Positions 1 to 11,137 of a stretch of DNA of 64,000 nucleotides are shown here, piece by piece. How positions within the stretch are numbered: position 1 is the first letter of the stretch; the number at the start of each line of letters is the position of its first letter. The notes under the pieces were generated by a model. That model was not told where the DNA came from and did no database searches. It saw only the letters and a program-made list of their open reading frames with translations. The translations under genes and the position numbers were made by a program. The stretch is from Cristatella mucedo (lineage: Eukaryota; Bryozoa; Phylactolaemata; Cristatellidae): contig WPIO01000045.1 of the NCBI GenBank assembly GCA_009760855.2, positions 2,747,501 to 2,811,500 on the forward strand, given 5' to 3'.

Positions 1-1080
1 TCCCTGACCTTTTCTATCTTCTGGACAAATATTCTATGGAAGCGATTGGCTAGATCATTACAAGGATCATCATGTAAGGAGCTAATCTGGGAGCGGTTGA
101 GGAGATGGTTGATCGTCAACATTAGCATTTTTGGATTGCGCATCTGTGATTCAACAATGTTTATACAGAAGCTAGACTTTGCCTTTGCTCGGATCGATTG
201 GCACGACCTACAGTAGTCTTTATATGCCTGTAGATGGACAGTCAGTTCTGATCTTGAGTATGTTTTTTCAAGCTTGGGCTTAGTAGACCCTGCTAGTTTA
301 ATGTCTATGGTAAACCATAGGCCGTCTGGGTGAAGGCACACGTTGTGCTTAGTCACAGGTGCAAACTCGTCAAGCGTTTCAGCTAGTGTCGTATTGTAGC
401 AATCTTCCAAAGACGCCAGATCAGAGGGGTACTGAGAAGCAGACGTGGGGCAGATATTCTCGCACCGACTGCATCGATTTCAAGGGTGTTGAGTTTTCGC
501 GATTCACACGTGTTTTTAGAGGAGGAGAATGAGAGCGCACGTTGTAGACTTAATGAGATCTTCGTGTGGTTGCATAAGCAGTATTTGCTAATAATTGGTG
601 ATGACAAAATGCTATTGTATCGAAAAATTGTGTCTAGTGTGTGACCTTTGATGTGAGTAGGGCCATGCACATGAGCCACAAGAGACAATGAGTCAGTAAA
701 TGCACGAAGTTCGGTGCTGAAAGCGTCAGATAAGTTATCAAAGTGAATGTTAAAATAACCCACAACGTGGAAGGATTGATTTCTTGCACACAGAATCGAA
801 ATGAGATCTGAGAAACCTAAGATCATGAAGGATTGGGTACCCATTGGGCGATAGTTTACAGCCACCATTGGTAGCTTGTTTTCTGGTGAAATCAAGAAAA
901 TCGATTCCAAAATTGCTTCAATAGTACTGCAAATGGCTTGACGTTGAATTCAAGGGCGTTATAATAGCGATTTTGCCTCCAGTTTTGGTTGATTCAGTCG
1001 TCTGAACGAATGAAAAACCAGTCGGGGTTGCGCCTTTAATTGTCGGGCAGTTGACCAATTTTAGCCAAGTTTCAGTTTGG
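1..1080 (-). mobile_element. LINE (CR1/L2-like) fragment: endonuclease and linker
   Basis: Read on the minus strand, this segment holds the C-terminal half of an APE-type endonuclease: SFHVVGYFNIHFDN (catalytic D of GDFNIH changed to Y), THIKGHTLDTIF and a degraded SDHC site. The EN-RT linker follows down to base 1. The reverse transcriptase would lie off the left edge. The clearest endonuclease frame is at 383-910. The upstream limit near 1080 is judged from similarity to the copy at 4640-5390. Confidence 0.7.
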
Positions 1081-2640
1081 GTGAGCAGGCCGAGCCCATT
1101 TTTTAGAATTAAGGTCGCTTATTACAAGAATTTTATAGCACGTCGAGCGATGATTCCAAAGACAAGCGTTAGGTCGGGCCCGCCGGATTTACAGCATGCC
1201 TGATGACCACTGAGTTAGACAGGTTCACAGCGACACATGTGGGGGAGCGTACTGAGCAGTTCGAGATGCACTGGTGCAGCTCTCAGGTTAGCCGCGATGC
1301 GAGCCCTTGCCGTAGTTTGTTTGACAAGGGCACCCAGTACAGGCCCGGCTCCTGGTCCACCTTGCTCAGGTTAGAATCAAGCTCTGTGCAGGCGATGCGC
1401 TTGGAAATAGACCAACTGATGTGCTTGCCATAGTGGGCTCGACTAGGATACCGGGTGTAGACCATCTCAAGTGTGAAGGGAGCCTGGTGCAAACGATGAA
1501 TTCAGGATGCGGTCAGCACCTACAAATGAGTCTAGGTAGAAAAATCCATGCACGAGGTCAGGAGTGTAGATGAGAGAGAATGTTACGGGACGACGGACGG
1601 AGCTCAGGGCTGTAGCTTCAGTGGTCGATGCGAGACTACTCTTCGAGAGCACGAGAGTCGAACCTACAGCGACAAACATGCAGGTGCAACTTAGACTGCT
1701 TAGTTGTGTTCTGCCAGATACTCAGTTAGCTACTCTTATATTGGGATGCTGTAGCGGTCCACCTTCGGGGTTTGGACCATCGCTAGCGACTCAGGTGTAG
1801 GGTAGCTTATTGAAGTCGAGCTTTGGGAGTTCTCTCGCAGCTCACTCAGTCGTTCTGGTTCGCACCGTGTAAAGTGCTTGCGCTTTCGCTTAACCACTAC
1901 TAACTGGCCCACAATAAACGGTCGCGTTCGGCAACCACTTGTGACCGCTTTTATTTTAACCGCACTGCAGGCACTGCAACGCACCGACCACCTGTATAGA
2001 GCCGGGGACGAGCTTCTCTGCGTGTTAACCGAGACGATGCTAGAAATACAAAACGAGCGGCTGCTCAGCTCCCAGTTCCCGCCAAACGAGAGGCATCTAA
2101 GCTGGCGGCCCCTGCTACCGAAGCGGCTCCGGTGTATTTTTCTTTTGCTTCTGTATAATTCACGAATCTCAGCCACAGCAGTTACAGCTAGGAAAGATGA
2201 ATGGCCAGAAATCTTCTGCACCTACTGCCAATGAACATTGTTACTTTAAATATCGTAAGTATTTGAGCCCCATTAGCTCTGGTTAGAGGTGGTATTCAAC
2301 ATGTCACCTCGTATAGACCAGCTACGATGTTGCAGATGCACTGCTGAAGTTGCCGACTGAAGATGATGGAAAGTGTAGGCAATCCTTTTTCAGATTCTTT
2401 CACACTTTCATTGATATATGTCTACTCCTTGACCCTATAAGTCAAAATCTCTGCATTTCACTTGGTAAAACCGAGTTCATTGATCAAATCTTTGAAGTCT
2501 GTCTGCCTGGTAAAGTGTGACTTTTTCTCTAAGCCCTTAACGTATTTCTAGGCACTCTGCATACGCTCTTATGGAAGCGCTATCAAATGCTTACAGGTTG
2601 CATGATCAATTACAAAAACCATAACACGGTGTGAGGTGAC
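1081..2640. other. Unassigned upstream sequence
   Basis: I recognise no gene here. Open frames at 1203-1433, 1736-2221 (-) and 1878-2234 have no motif I know. Position suggests some could be the 5' part of the minus-strand LINE next door, but I see no ORF1 signature. Confidence 0.3.
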
Positions 2641-2689
2641 ATGCATAAGCCTGAAACTCACTTCGGACATTCATCATGCCATCCCGGTA

Positions 2690-2975
2690 CTTGACCACAT
2701 TTAAAAAGACACTAAAAACCTATCTATTTACGACAATATTTAGTGGGTCCATGTGATTCGTCCTTAGTGAGATTGAGCGAGCTGACATTGTGCATGCTGT
2801 CACTAAACACTTTTTCGTGCTGACCCTGTGCATGACAACAATAAGCTGGTAATGCTTGTTCATGGAGCATGCAATCGCTAACCTTTTAATCATGTTTCCT
2901 TAATAGCAAACTTGAAGTGCCTAGAATTAAATTGAGATTTCTAAGGGCGCTATAAAACATATTATTACAATTAGG
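2690..2975 (+). mobile_element. LINE 3' end fragment
   Basis: This stretch matches the end of the dominant LINE: a frame resembling TTFKKTLKTYLF, the phrase 'tttagtgggtccatgtgattcgtcc', then the degraded terminal hairpin (agtgcctag ... agggcgct) and an ATT-rich tail at about 2960. Confidence 0.75.
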
Positions 2976-3921
2976 CTCAGGTTTCAAATAAGATAGCACA
3001 CAAAGCACGCAAAGGACGAATACCTTGAACTCATTGAATGCTGTGATATATAAATGCATTCTAGCTTGTTTTTAAATGTCGACAAGCCAAGGGATGTGAG
3101 GACGTCAGTCGGGAGTGAGTTCCCGGCTTTGTGAGCATACGAAATAAAGACAAGGTTTCTAAAATATCGGGCATTCATAAGAGGGCTATGTAAACCTTCC
3201 GATTCAGAAATGCAGGTTACAGGATACTTAGCCTAGCCTGTTAGTAGATCTGTAGGGTAGGCTGGAATCTAAGAGTGAAGGGACTTAAAAGTCCGTGACA
3301 GAACCTTCAAATCGACATTCTGCTTGACTTGGAGCCAGTGAAGGCCAACAAGAAGTGGTGTGACGTGCCAACTGCAACGCTCACGACTAAAGAGCCTGAC
3401 TTAAGATTTGTGTGCCAACTGTAAAAACATGATTTCACATGCCGGTAGGCCAGCAAGCAGTGAGTTACTAAAGTTTAGACGGGATTACATAAATACATGG
3501 ATCAATTCAGACGTAGTGTCCCTGGCTAATCAAGCTTGAGTTTTTAGCGATGTTATGTAGCTGAAAGTAGGCAGAAATGACTGCAGCTAATGCAGCGGTC
3601 TTTTGAAAGGTCACTTTAGTACAGGGCAATTTGGCTTTGGCCAGAATCAGCAGGAGAAAGAGGTGAGCCGAATTTGATCGCTAGTGTTTCCAATTTGTAA
3701 ATTAGACTCGGTTTGCCCGTAACTAGTAAGTTGATTTTATCGCCCTTCAATTTAAGAAATTAAGCTGCCATTTTTGTCCAGATTTTATAAATGCATCCAG
3801 CAACAGAGTTGAGATAGTTCAAAGAAAAGGTAAAAGTGAGTGTCACCTGCGTAGAAGTGAAACCATACGTTATGCCAGGCTATCGCACCAGCAAGAGTTA
3901 AAGTACAAATCATGAACATGC

Positions 3922-4050
3922 TGAGCTTGTTTGTTATATATGTTAAGGTCGTCACCCTGACTGGCTGAGGTTGTGGGCTCGAGCTCAGAGGCATATGGGA
4001 AGTACCTAAATAGAGATTAAGTTCTCTTAGGGCACTATACATATGAAATA
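3922..4050 (+). mobile_element. SINE-1 nested in LINE
   Basis: It contains a degraded tRNA-like head, B-box-like 'gtgggctcgagctc', and the LINE-type 3' end 'aatagagattaagttctctt'. It splits the RT motif of the surrounding minus-strand LINE between GSVLGPV and LF. Confidence 0.8.
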
Positions 4051-4242
4051 TTTATTATATATATATTATTAGGGGAACCGGAAAAAACACACAGTCCTGA
4101 GGTGCTTCATACTTTATTCGTTCCATTAATGATATTTTTCCGTTAAATTCGATACTCCGGAGTATCCCATTGAGATATGAGTTATATCACTGCAATGCTT
4201 TACCGGTGATGCCCAGGCAAAATGAGAGTTGCTGCCTGCGGA

Positions 4243-4434
4243 ACAGTGGTTGTCAACTTGTGGGTTGCGACCCCTTTGATGGTCGCATGACCTTTTCACA
4301 GGGGTCGCTTAAGGCCATCGGAAAACGCGCACTTTCACATTTTGCACACGATAATATTATGGTTCGGAGTCGCCACACCATGAGGAAATGTATTTATTGG
4401 TTTTGCCATTAGGAAGGTTGAGAGCCACTGCTCT
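4243..4434. mobile_element. hAT-family MITE, SPIN/URR1-like
   Basis: The ends are inverted: 5' CAGTGGTTGTCAAC and, reading in from the other side, CAGTGGCTCTCAAC. The interior has the familiar 'gggttgcgacccctttgatgg', 'cacaggggtcgc' and 'ccatcggaaaac' phrases of small non-autonomous hAT elements related to SPIN/URR1. Flanks CTGCGGAA and CTCTAAAA are compatible with a decayed 8-bp target duplication. There is no transposase. Confidence 0.85.
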
Positions 4435-4639
4435 AAAAAAGACTTGCTGATCGATATTTTCAAAACCTGCAGAAATATCGTTCCAGAGTCTGCAGTCCTA
4501 AGAAGGTCGTATGCATTCGAAGCAATTTAATTTCTGTGTAGTGACCATAAGCTGCTTGAGCGATAGCGCCCAGCTCACTTTTCAGAGGGACGATTACGTC
4601 GAGAACAGCATCTGGTATCGGAGCTTAGCATTCAAGCAA

Positions 4640-5390
4640 TGGTGAGAGGTCTAAAGCGGAATAAAGCAGCAGTAGCAAAAAAAATATTCTCTTGCAGGCA
4701 ATATTGATCTCAAGGGTCTTGTGGTTTTGCGATTCACTTGTGACTTTAGATTCAGAGGAGGGTACAGAGTTTAAACTGAATGAGCTGTTAATGTTTTCAG
4801 ACCAGCTGGATTTTGTTGTAACCTGAAAATACAGCATAGTTTTATGGGAAAATTCGGTTGAGCGTGTGACCTTAGATGTGAGTAGGGATATGCATGTAAG
4901 CCACGCAAGAAAATGTGTCAGTCAGTGAACATGCCAATCAGTGAACAAAGTTCAGTGCTTAATGCGTCATGTTAGCTATCAAAATACATGCTGAAATCAC
5001 CCATAATTAATAAATAGCGACTAATCTTTTGCAGAATCAAAATGAGATCAGAGAAATTTGAGATACATGTTGACTTAGTACTTGGGATGATTGCCATTAG
5101 TAGCAGCTTGTTGGTGGATGAACTCAAAATCAAAGATTCAAAAGACTTCTTTTAGGAAAATACAGGCGGCTTGAAATTGAAGGATAGGCGTGTTAGAACA
5201 GTGACTCCACCACCAGTTTTGATTGACATGGGGGTATGAATAAAGAAGAAGCCGGTTGGGTTTTGTCGTTTACGGTAGGGCAGTTACCCAATAATTTTAG
5301 CCATGTCTGGGTTAAGCCAGAGGTTCGAGGCCTGTTTTCAGCAATAGACAGTACTAGCTGACATCTTCGACGAACTAGTATCATTTAATA
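4640..5390 (-). mobile_element. LINE fragment, endonuclease region
   Basis: This is the same arrangement as the copy at 380-1080. Shared phrases are the run around 'gggcagtt...ccaa' and 'ttttagcca' (5275-5305 versus 1045-1070) and 'tttgtg..tttgcgattcac' (4720-4740 versus 500-515). Frames are broken throughout. Confidence 0.65.
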
Positions 5391-5439
5391 GGCGTCCTGC
5401 TCGCCCTCTCCCAGGCGGCTTCTGCTTTACAGCAGACAA

Positions 5440-5850
5440 TAAATTAGCTGGCTCTCCTAAGCGGATGTTAAAAAATGCACACAAAAGATCAGGTGTGCCT
5501 GTCCATCGACAGGCATGTTGGGATTACTGAAGATCGTGTCAATCGGTCCTAGCTAAGGTTAATTCTAGCTTCTATGAAAATACTGTTGCTTAGCAGATGC
5601 ACAATGCTGGCATCTACAATCATATCTGCTTAAACTGTTTCCTCATTAGTTCCTTCGTGGCTGTGTGGCGATACAGCCGATCAGATCGTTATCTTCTTCC
5701 TGAGACAGATAGATTGAAGAAAGATAGAGAGACAAGCCCTAAGGTAGCATGATCCCATCTAGACTCCCGTCTCTCAATAACTACACAGAACTCCTCCGTC
5801 AACTCCGTGCATTGCCTTAGCTTAAGCTGTCACAATCGCTGCTGCAACGC
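5440..5850 (+). mobile_element. LINE EN-RT linker fragment, inverted
   Basis: On the + strand this resembles the linker of the same LINE, with a 'gatca...ctgtccatcgacaggcatg' phrase also seen at 45700-45730 and 'cctaaggtag.atgatccc' as at 20265. It points away from the endonuclease piece beside it. Confidence 0.55.
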
Positions 5851-6690
5851 TATTATCCGTGATAAAATAACCGCATTCCAAAGTTCGGAACCGGATTTCA
5901 ACGAGCCAGCTGTACATACGCGGTAAAATATCCATCTTCATCGGCGTGTCCCTGCATGCAGGAGTCTCTATCTTCTGCTATTCGCTTCAGATTTCATATC
6001 TGCATTACTTTACGTAAACTGAACACTCGAGAACGCTTTTGGTCTTGCACGATGCTGCCCAACGCCACTATGACGTGATGAAGAGCCTCAAAATCTTTTA
6101 GATGGATTTGAAAAATTGCTTGCTGTTAGGATGCCCAATTCTAACTATTAAAGAAGTCTTGCTATTAATAAACCATTGCTAAGAAGTCTATAACAGCTCT
6201 GATATCTGCTTCATGATGGCCATTTGAAGTTTTATTGGTGCAATTTTAAATGAGCATTTTACGTTTTCCTTCTTTCAGTTTAAAATTATTCATAGCACTT
6301 CGCTGGACTAGTTTTATGTACTTGTAATCCTTTTGAAAGGAGCTAAAGTGCAAATTGAGAAAATGAAGTCTTAGCAAACAAATTTAGCTTAGGGTCCCAG
6401 CACTATCATTCATGCCAGTCTGAGCCTGACGCCTGATGCTAAAATAGGTTTACTAACCTTGTTGGCCACTAATTGAACTGCCTTTCTCGCCTATCTCCAA
6501 TCGTACACCCCATAATAATAATAATAGTAAGCGCTAAGATTAAGGCGCTTCATTAAATCCTAGGAGAATGGAGTATATATCCATATGCTTTGCAACTCGC
6601 TGTAAAAGAACTATAGCCAAGGTTAATTTCGTGTAAGTTATCACGTTTATCCGATCCTGCTAATCCATACGAGAAGACAATCGGACCCAC
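5851..6690. other. Intergenic, nothing recognised
   Basis: This is AT-rich unique-looking sequence. A short stretch at about 6510-6580 (ATA run followed by 'agcgctaagattaaggcgctt') may be a decayed minus-strand LINE or SINE tail. I see no gene. Confidence 0.4.
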
Positions 6691-6699
6691 TGGTTAGGA

Positions 6700-8060
6700 T
6701 GGCTCTGCACTTTGGTGCTTGCATTCACTGAATCATGCACAGATAAGCAAGCAAAGCCTCGACGAACGGAAATGAAATTTTCCAATAGTGAACCCCCAAT
6801 TCGTGCGTGCATCTCGCTGCAATTCCCGCCACGGGCTCACGACCCCTTAGTAACGGAAAGTGGGTACTTACAATTCGGTGGGCGTGGCCATCAGCTAATC
6901 GAGACTAAACCCCAACCGCAATCGGGTTCGACGAATTACCGCAATCCACCGAAATCCACTCTAATTAGGCTAGCAACGACCAGACTTAAGCGTTGCCGAG
7001 CTCAAATTTTGCACAGATATTGTAGTACTAGTTCACATTTATCTGTCCACAAAATGTCACGTCGCTTCGCGCACGCGTACTAACTCAATGAGCTTTGACG
7101 CCGGACGCCTGTACCGCAATCCATTCTAGTTCTCGTCCAGTCCACTCCAAATCTGCTGCGAACAGCACTAAAAAGTCTGTAATATCAAACTAAGTTACAC
7201 GCACAATGTGCCCAGAAAACGTCGCGAGATTCCCTCACGCGTTCTCACGAAGTCCGCTGAAATAAGAGGGCAGTGGCCCAAGCCAATACCACAATCCACT
7301 ACATTCCACCGAGCAACGAAAGAAATTTTATTAGAAAAGCTCCTTTTTATTGCATATGACAGCACACTCTGAGAAATTTGCATTAAAAAATTTCACTTAA
7401 ATTGGCACCACCGTTCTCGTGCGTGAGCTGCAATCGACTGCAGTAGCCCGGGCCAATATCGCAATCTACTTCAATCCACAGAATCCACCGCATAAAAAAT
7501 CAAATTGCATTGAGCCAAGCTCCGGTTTATACTGTATATTAAACTGCACCGTGCTGTGTACACAACCACGTAAAATAATAAAAAAGGTGCAACCTCGCAC
7601 TGTGGCAATGGGCGGCAATAGCCTCAAATGACCTGGAAAGCTACCTCAATCCACTCTATTCCACTGCAAATCGTCCTCAAATCGCCATCACGAAGCTCTA
7701 ATTGACATTGCATATAGGACTAGACTCAGTTCAAAGTGCATCCACAAACTTTCGCTCCATTCTGCACACGCGTTCTCGTGCAATGAATTGCAATCGACTG
7801 CAACGACCCGGTCCAGTGCCACACTCCACCTCAATCCGCCAAAACCCGCTGCAATCTGCTACACAGCGACCAGAGCGCGTACACTAGAAGCTCTAATTAT
7901 GATTGCACGCTGCTCTACTCTTCTATTATCGTGTACTTGCATAACTTTACTGTAATTGCCTCGGCCATTCTGCAGCAATGCACTGCAATCGATTGCAACT
8001 GCCCGGGCCAGTACGTCAATTCGCGGCTCCCGAATGGTAACAGCTAGGAGCCGGTTATGC
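6700..8060. repeat. Diverged tandem satellite, about 178-bp unit, 7-8 copies
   Basis: The landmark 'gcaatccac/tcaatccac' recurs at about 6941, 7116, 7291, 7461-7471, 7646, 7831 and 8016, spaced 170-185 bp apart. Each is preceded by a variant of 'ctgcaatcgactgcaacgacccgggcca' (for example at 7425-7455, 7785-7815 and 7980-8010). Units are well diverged. The open frames at 6712-7083, 7419-7631, 7702-7887 and 7956-8147 are by-products. Confidence 0.75.
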
Positions 8061-8355
8061 ACTAATCTATGCCGAGGGAGCCCAAAGCCGGTGCCGCGAG
8101 CTGATTCGAGCTCTAATCTACCTAACCGTTGCTTACGTCATGGCTGAAGTTGAACGCCCGTAGTCCCTGTTGCTGTAAAATAGACTCGTCTACTTTTAAT
8201 GTTTAGGTAGGCGCTCTTTGACGTGCAACAATGTCCACACGTCGTTATTATTCGTCGCGCTTCGGCTGAGGCTAGCACCGTTACGAGCACTGCTTTTGAG
8301 GCCTAGTTCTGACCGGACGCGGAAGCCACGCACCAAGTTTGTTAGATTTGGCGTC
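8030..8355 (+). repeat. Dispersed repeat, copy A
   Basis: It shares 'aaagccggtgccgcgag' and 'cctagttctgaccggacgcg' with copy B at 10060-10475 (there 'aaaccggtgccatgag' and 'cctatttctgactggacgta'). The identity of the repeat is unknown. Confidence 0.45.
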
Positions 8356-8754
8356 AGAAGTTGGATAAATGCTGAGGACCCGTAGCAGTCAATTTGCTCT
8401 AGTCTCTTGCGCTTATGACTCTGTTGATGAATGGTAAACCCGAAAGAAGGAATTATTTAGTCGCGTTCTTGAGTCACGTGCGGAACGCGCTACCGAGTCT
8501 GTAAACCACAATTTAGCTGCATGCAACGCCAAAATCTGGTGTGAAGAAAAATCCTATGCTAAAATGTTTACGAATGTTGATGCCGTGCTTAATCGCATTG
8601 ACGAAGAGAACAGTTCTTTTCTTATGCGAATGATGAGTAAAACAAAAAAAGCTCGAATCACGGCTGCCCGAGGTAGCACCGAAGGCCGAGCTTAAGTAAT
8701 AGTATTTAAACGAACTAGTCTGGAGAGTACGGATATCCTGAAAGTACGTCAAAG
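8356..8754. other. Unassigned sequence
   Basis: I recognise nothing. A minus frame at 8513-8752 has no known motif. Confidence 0.3.
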
Positions 8755-8868
8755 CTCAAGCACCATTCAATTGCATTTCCCTTTGCAGCAAGTGTAGAGC
8801 GCCTAGAAAGAGATTGAATTCTCTGAGGGCGCTTTATCAAGTGCATTATTATTACTATTATCATTATA
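8755..8868 (+). mobile_element. LINE 3' terminus fragment
   Basis: A near-consensus terminal hairpin (AGCGCC ... GGGCGCT at 8799-8832), preceded by 'tttgcagcaagtgta' and followed by an ATT-rich tail. Confidence 0.85.
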
Positions 8869-9149
8869 AGCAACAATCGGGATTATTTACTAAGGATATC
8901 GTGGCTTATCTGCAGCCAACTGAGACTGGCACATGGATGGAAATTGAGGGCTTTCTTAATGACAGCAGCTGGCTCAAACTTACTGCAGTTGATCAAGTTG
9001 TCAATTGTGATAAAGTGAAAAATGTAGCACAGGTACAGATCATAGTTCAAGCTGCATGTGTTGAAATCGGCAAGTTCGACATACCGCTCTAAAGGCCAGA
9101 GATTGTGATTTTACACGAGAGCCTAGAAATGGTAGGACGTCGTGCAGGC

Positions 9150-9305
9150 GTATGGTGAACCACGAGTGCTCACTAGGTAAGGCGGTTGCTTTTAACGACG
9201 TCAGGTCCGGAGGTCGAGGGTTCGAATCCTTCGGTGGGCAATCCTTTATCGCCGCTGCAAGCGGTGACACTAGCCGTCAAGGCTCTTCTGTCGCTATAGA
9301 AAAGA
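9150..9305 (+). mobile_element. SINE-2 (tRNA-headed)
   Basis: It has an A-box-like 'gtgctcactaggtaaggcgg', a perfect B-box 'gggttcgaatcc' at 9220-9231, and a downstream hairpin 'atcgccgctgcaagcggtga'. Related copies are at 15985, 27710 and 44400. It lacks the LINE-type tail. Confidence 0.8.
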
Positions 9306-9474
9306 GGCCGTAAATCAGAAAGCATGTTTTGGCACCGAAGCGTTGACCGGGGATTTGAAGTGCGACATGGTAATTCTTGCTGAGCCTATTCCAATCCCCT
9401 TGGAGCCTGTAGCCGTTGTAACTTGCTTCGAGGCTGCTACTTTTCTCACTGTTTTTGATATTATGGACTGTTAC

Positions 9475-9708
9475 CGTACTGACGCTGAACAAGCTTTCGA
9501 GTGCATTTGTGCGTGTTGATGTGCAAGCTGCCACTAACCAAACTTGTGGGCTGACCCCTGTGCATGTCACCCCTAACCATGTTATTCCTATTGCTTATTG
9601 AGCATGATTCCACTGACCATTCGATCTTGATTCCTTTGCAGCAAATATAAAGTGCCTAGAGAGAGATTGAGTTCTCTGGGGGCGATATATCAAATATTAT
9701 TATTATTT
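9475..9708 (+). mobile_element. LINE 3' UTR fragment
   Basis: It contains the LINE 3' UTR phrases 'tgaccc.tgtgcatgtcacccctaacc' and 'gagcatgatt', then the terminal hairpin in decayed form (agtgcc ... gggcgata) and an ATT tail. Confidence 0.85.
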
Positions 9709-9825
9709 AACTGCGAGCCTATTACTGAGGATGTATGCGCCTCAGGTATTGCGACCGTAGCTGACCGTTGCTAGGAGCCCGACAAGGAAGCGTGTTTTGG
9801 AAATGTTCGATTTTGTGATCAGGCT

Positions 9826-10044
9826 ATGCGTCGCATTCGGCTGATGCACGACGATGGAGAGAACTGGCACATGTTTCAAGCTCTCCATTTTATTGACGAC
9901 TACTGTCGACATGCTGTGCGCATGCCAACCTTTGACGCCTACCATAGCTGGCTATTAGAGTTTTTACGACCCTATGACGGCGTTCATTTAAGGAGGCATA
10001 GAAACGGCAAGGAGCTAAATCAGCCAGATTATGAGCGATGTTAA
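9826..10044 (+). other. Unidentified 72-codon open frame
   Basis: The frame starts MRRIRLMHDDGENWHMFQAL and continues HFIDDYCRHAVRMPTFDAYH. It looks more protein-like than its neighbours but has no motif I recognise, no signal peptide and no membrane segment. It could be a transposon remnant or an exon of an unknown transcript. Confidence 0.25.
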
Positions 10045-10059
10045 TTATTCGTGATTACC

Positions 10060-10475
10060 AAATTGTCACAGCTGGCAGCCGAGGCTGCATAAAAACCGGT
10101 GCCATGAGATAGGCAGCCAGTAGTGATTCCAGACTTCCTGCATTGGCATTCGAGCTGATTTTACTTCCGGCCACAGAGCGGCTGGTGTACGTCTTCGCAG
10201 CTTCTGAATACCTGTAACTCTCCGCGGCTTTTAAATAGACATTCCTAAGCAATCGATAGGGATCTTTTTAGTTACGGCATGAGCCGTCTTCGTAGCCGCC
10301 TCGTGCCTGCTACTTTCGGCATACCCGCATGCACAGCGTTGCTGCACGTACAAGTGGCTAGCCGAGTTGCAAGGTACATGCGTCACCAGTATTCGTCAGG
10401 CGTCCGCTTTGAGTATCACCTTTTTACGGCCTATTTCTGACTGGACGTAGAAGCCGCATATCGCGTTTTTAAGAA
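10060..10475 (+). repeat. Dispersed repeat, copy B
   Basis: Shares two separate blocks, in the same order and orientation, with copy A at 8030-8355. The two lie about 2.0 kb apart in direct orientation and are strongly diverged. Confidence 0.45.
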
Positions 10476-11137
10476 TTATAATTCAGCTACCTCGAACAAC
10501 GAAAATTAAGTCATAACTTGTCCGATACAATACGCCGCCAGCTCAAGGTCCTTCCGACCAGCCCATAGTTTAAGACTAAGCGCAGAAGGCCTACGGCTGG
10601 TCGCGAATTACGAAGCTGGCCATCTATCGCCGGACCGCAGAGGTTTGGCTATGCGGGTCGCCCTGTTGTTTGCCAGCAGCCATCGTACCGAACGCTTCTC
10701 GGCCAAAACGAATCTTCAGGAGCAAGCCGGTATGTTCAAGGTAGGGTAGAGCACTAACCTATTATTTATTTTCTAATACTTTTGCATGGGATAAAACTTT
10801 AAAACGTTAGGATTTCGCTGTTGGCCATATCTTCACAGCCGGCAGTACAAGGGGAGAACCCAACAGCTGACTCCGCTGGACACGCCCACCTTCATGGTAA
10901 ATACGGAGGGCTCAGGTAGCCTCCAAAAAGGAGAATATCAGTGTATGATTACTAATATATTTACATATGTAATTAAAATAATATTTATCTCAATTTTGTT
11001 AGCTATTTTGCTTTGCATTCTGGACTACACTTCTGCAGATAACTAATGTTGTCGATACTCCAATCATGGCCGCTGCCATCTAATAGTTCGCTGTCGGACC
11101 TCCCTTCCAAAGTTGTGTGGCCGCTGCCCAGTGATAA
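10476..11137 (+). promoter_or_regulatory. Upstream region of VPS15 (5' UTR and promoter presumably here)
   Basis: This is the non-repeat sequence immediately before the VPS15 start. I see no TATA box in a convincing place and cannot place a transcription start. It is inferred only from position. An unseen 5' untranslated exon could lie further left. Confidence 0.3.

Larger units (their letters stand above)
2985..4630 (-). mobile_element. LINE copy, RT and C-terminal region, interrupted
   Basis: On the minus strand the segments read, from high to low coordinates: an RT palm fragment, a decayed PQGSVLGPV (about 4070-4115), then VWFHFYAGDT (YADD changed to YAGD, about 3850-3880) and C-terminal LINE sequence down to 2985. 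It is interrupted by a hAT MITE (4243-4434) and a SINE-1 (about 3922-4050). Stops and shifts show it is dead. Confidence 0.75.

Noticed and set aside
1878-2234. 118-codon frame as a host gene
   Set aside because: No motif, no supporting context, and it overlaps an equally long antisense frame.
6712-7083. 123-codon frame before VPS15
   Set aside because: It lies in the tandem satellite and its frame changes from unit to unit.
6700-8060. CRISPR-like array because of regularly spaced motifs
   Set aside because: The spacing is about 178 bp with whole-unit similarity, in a eukaryotic context; it is a satellite.
9215-9235. True tRNA gene suggested by a perfect B-box
   Set aside because: The sequence around it does not fold into a complete tRNA cloverleaf, and the same block recurs in other SINE-2 copies.
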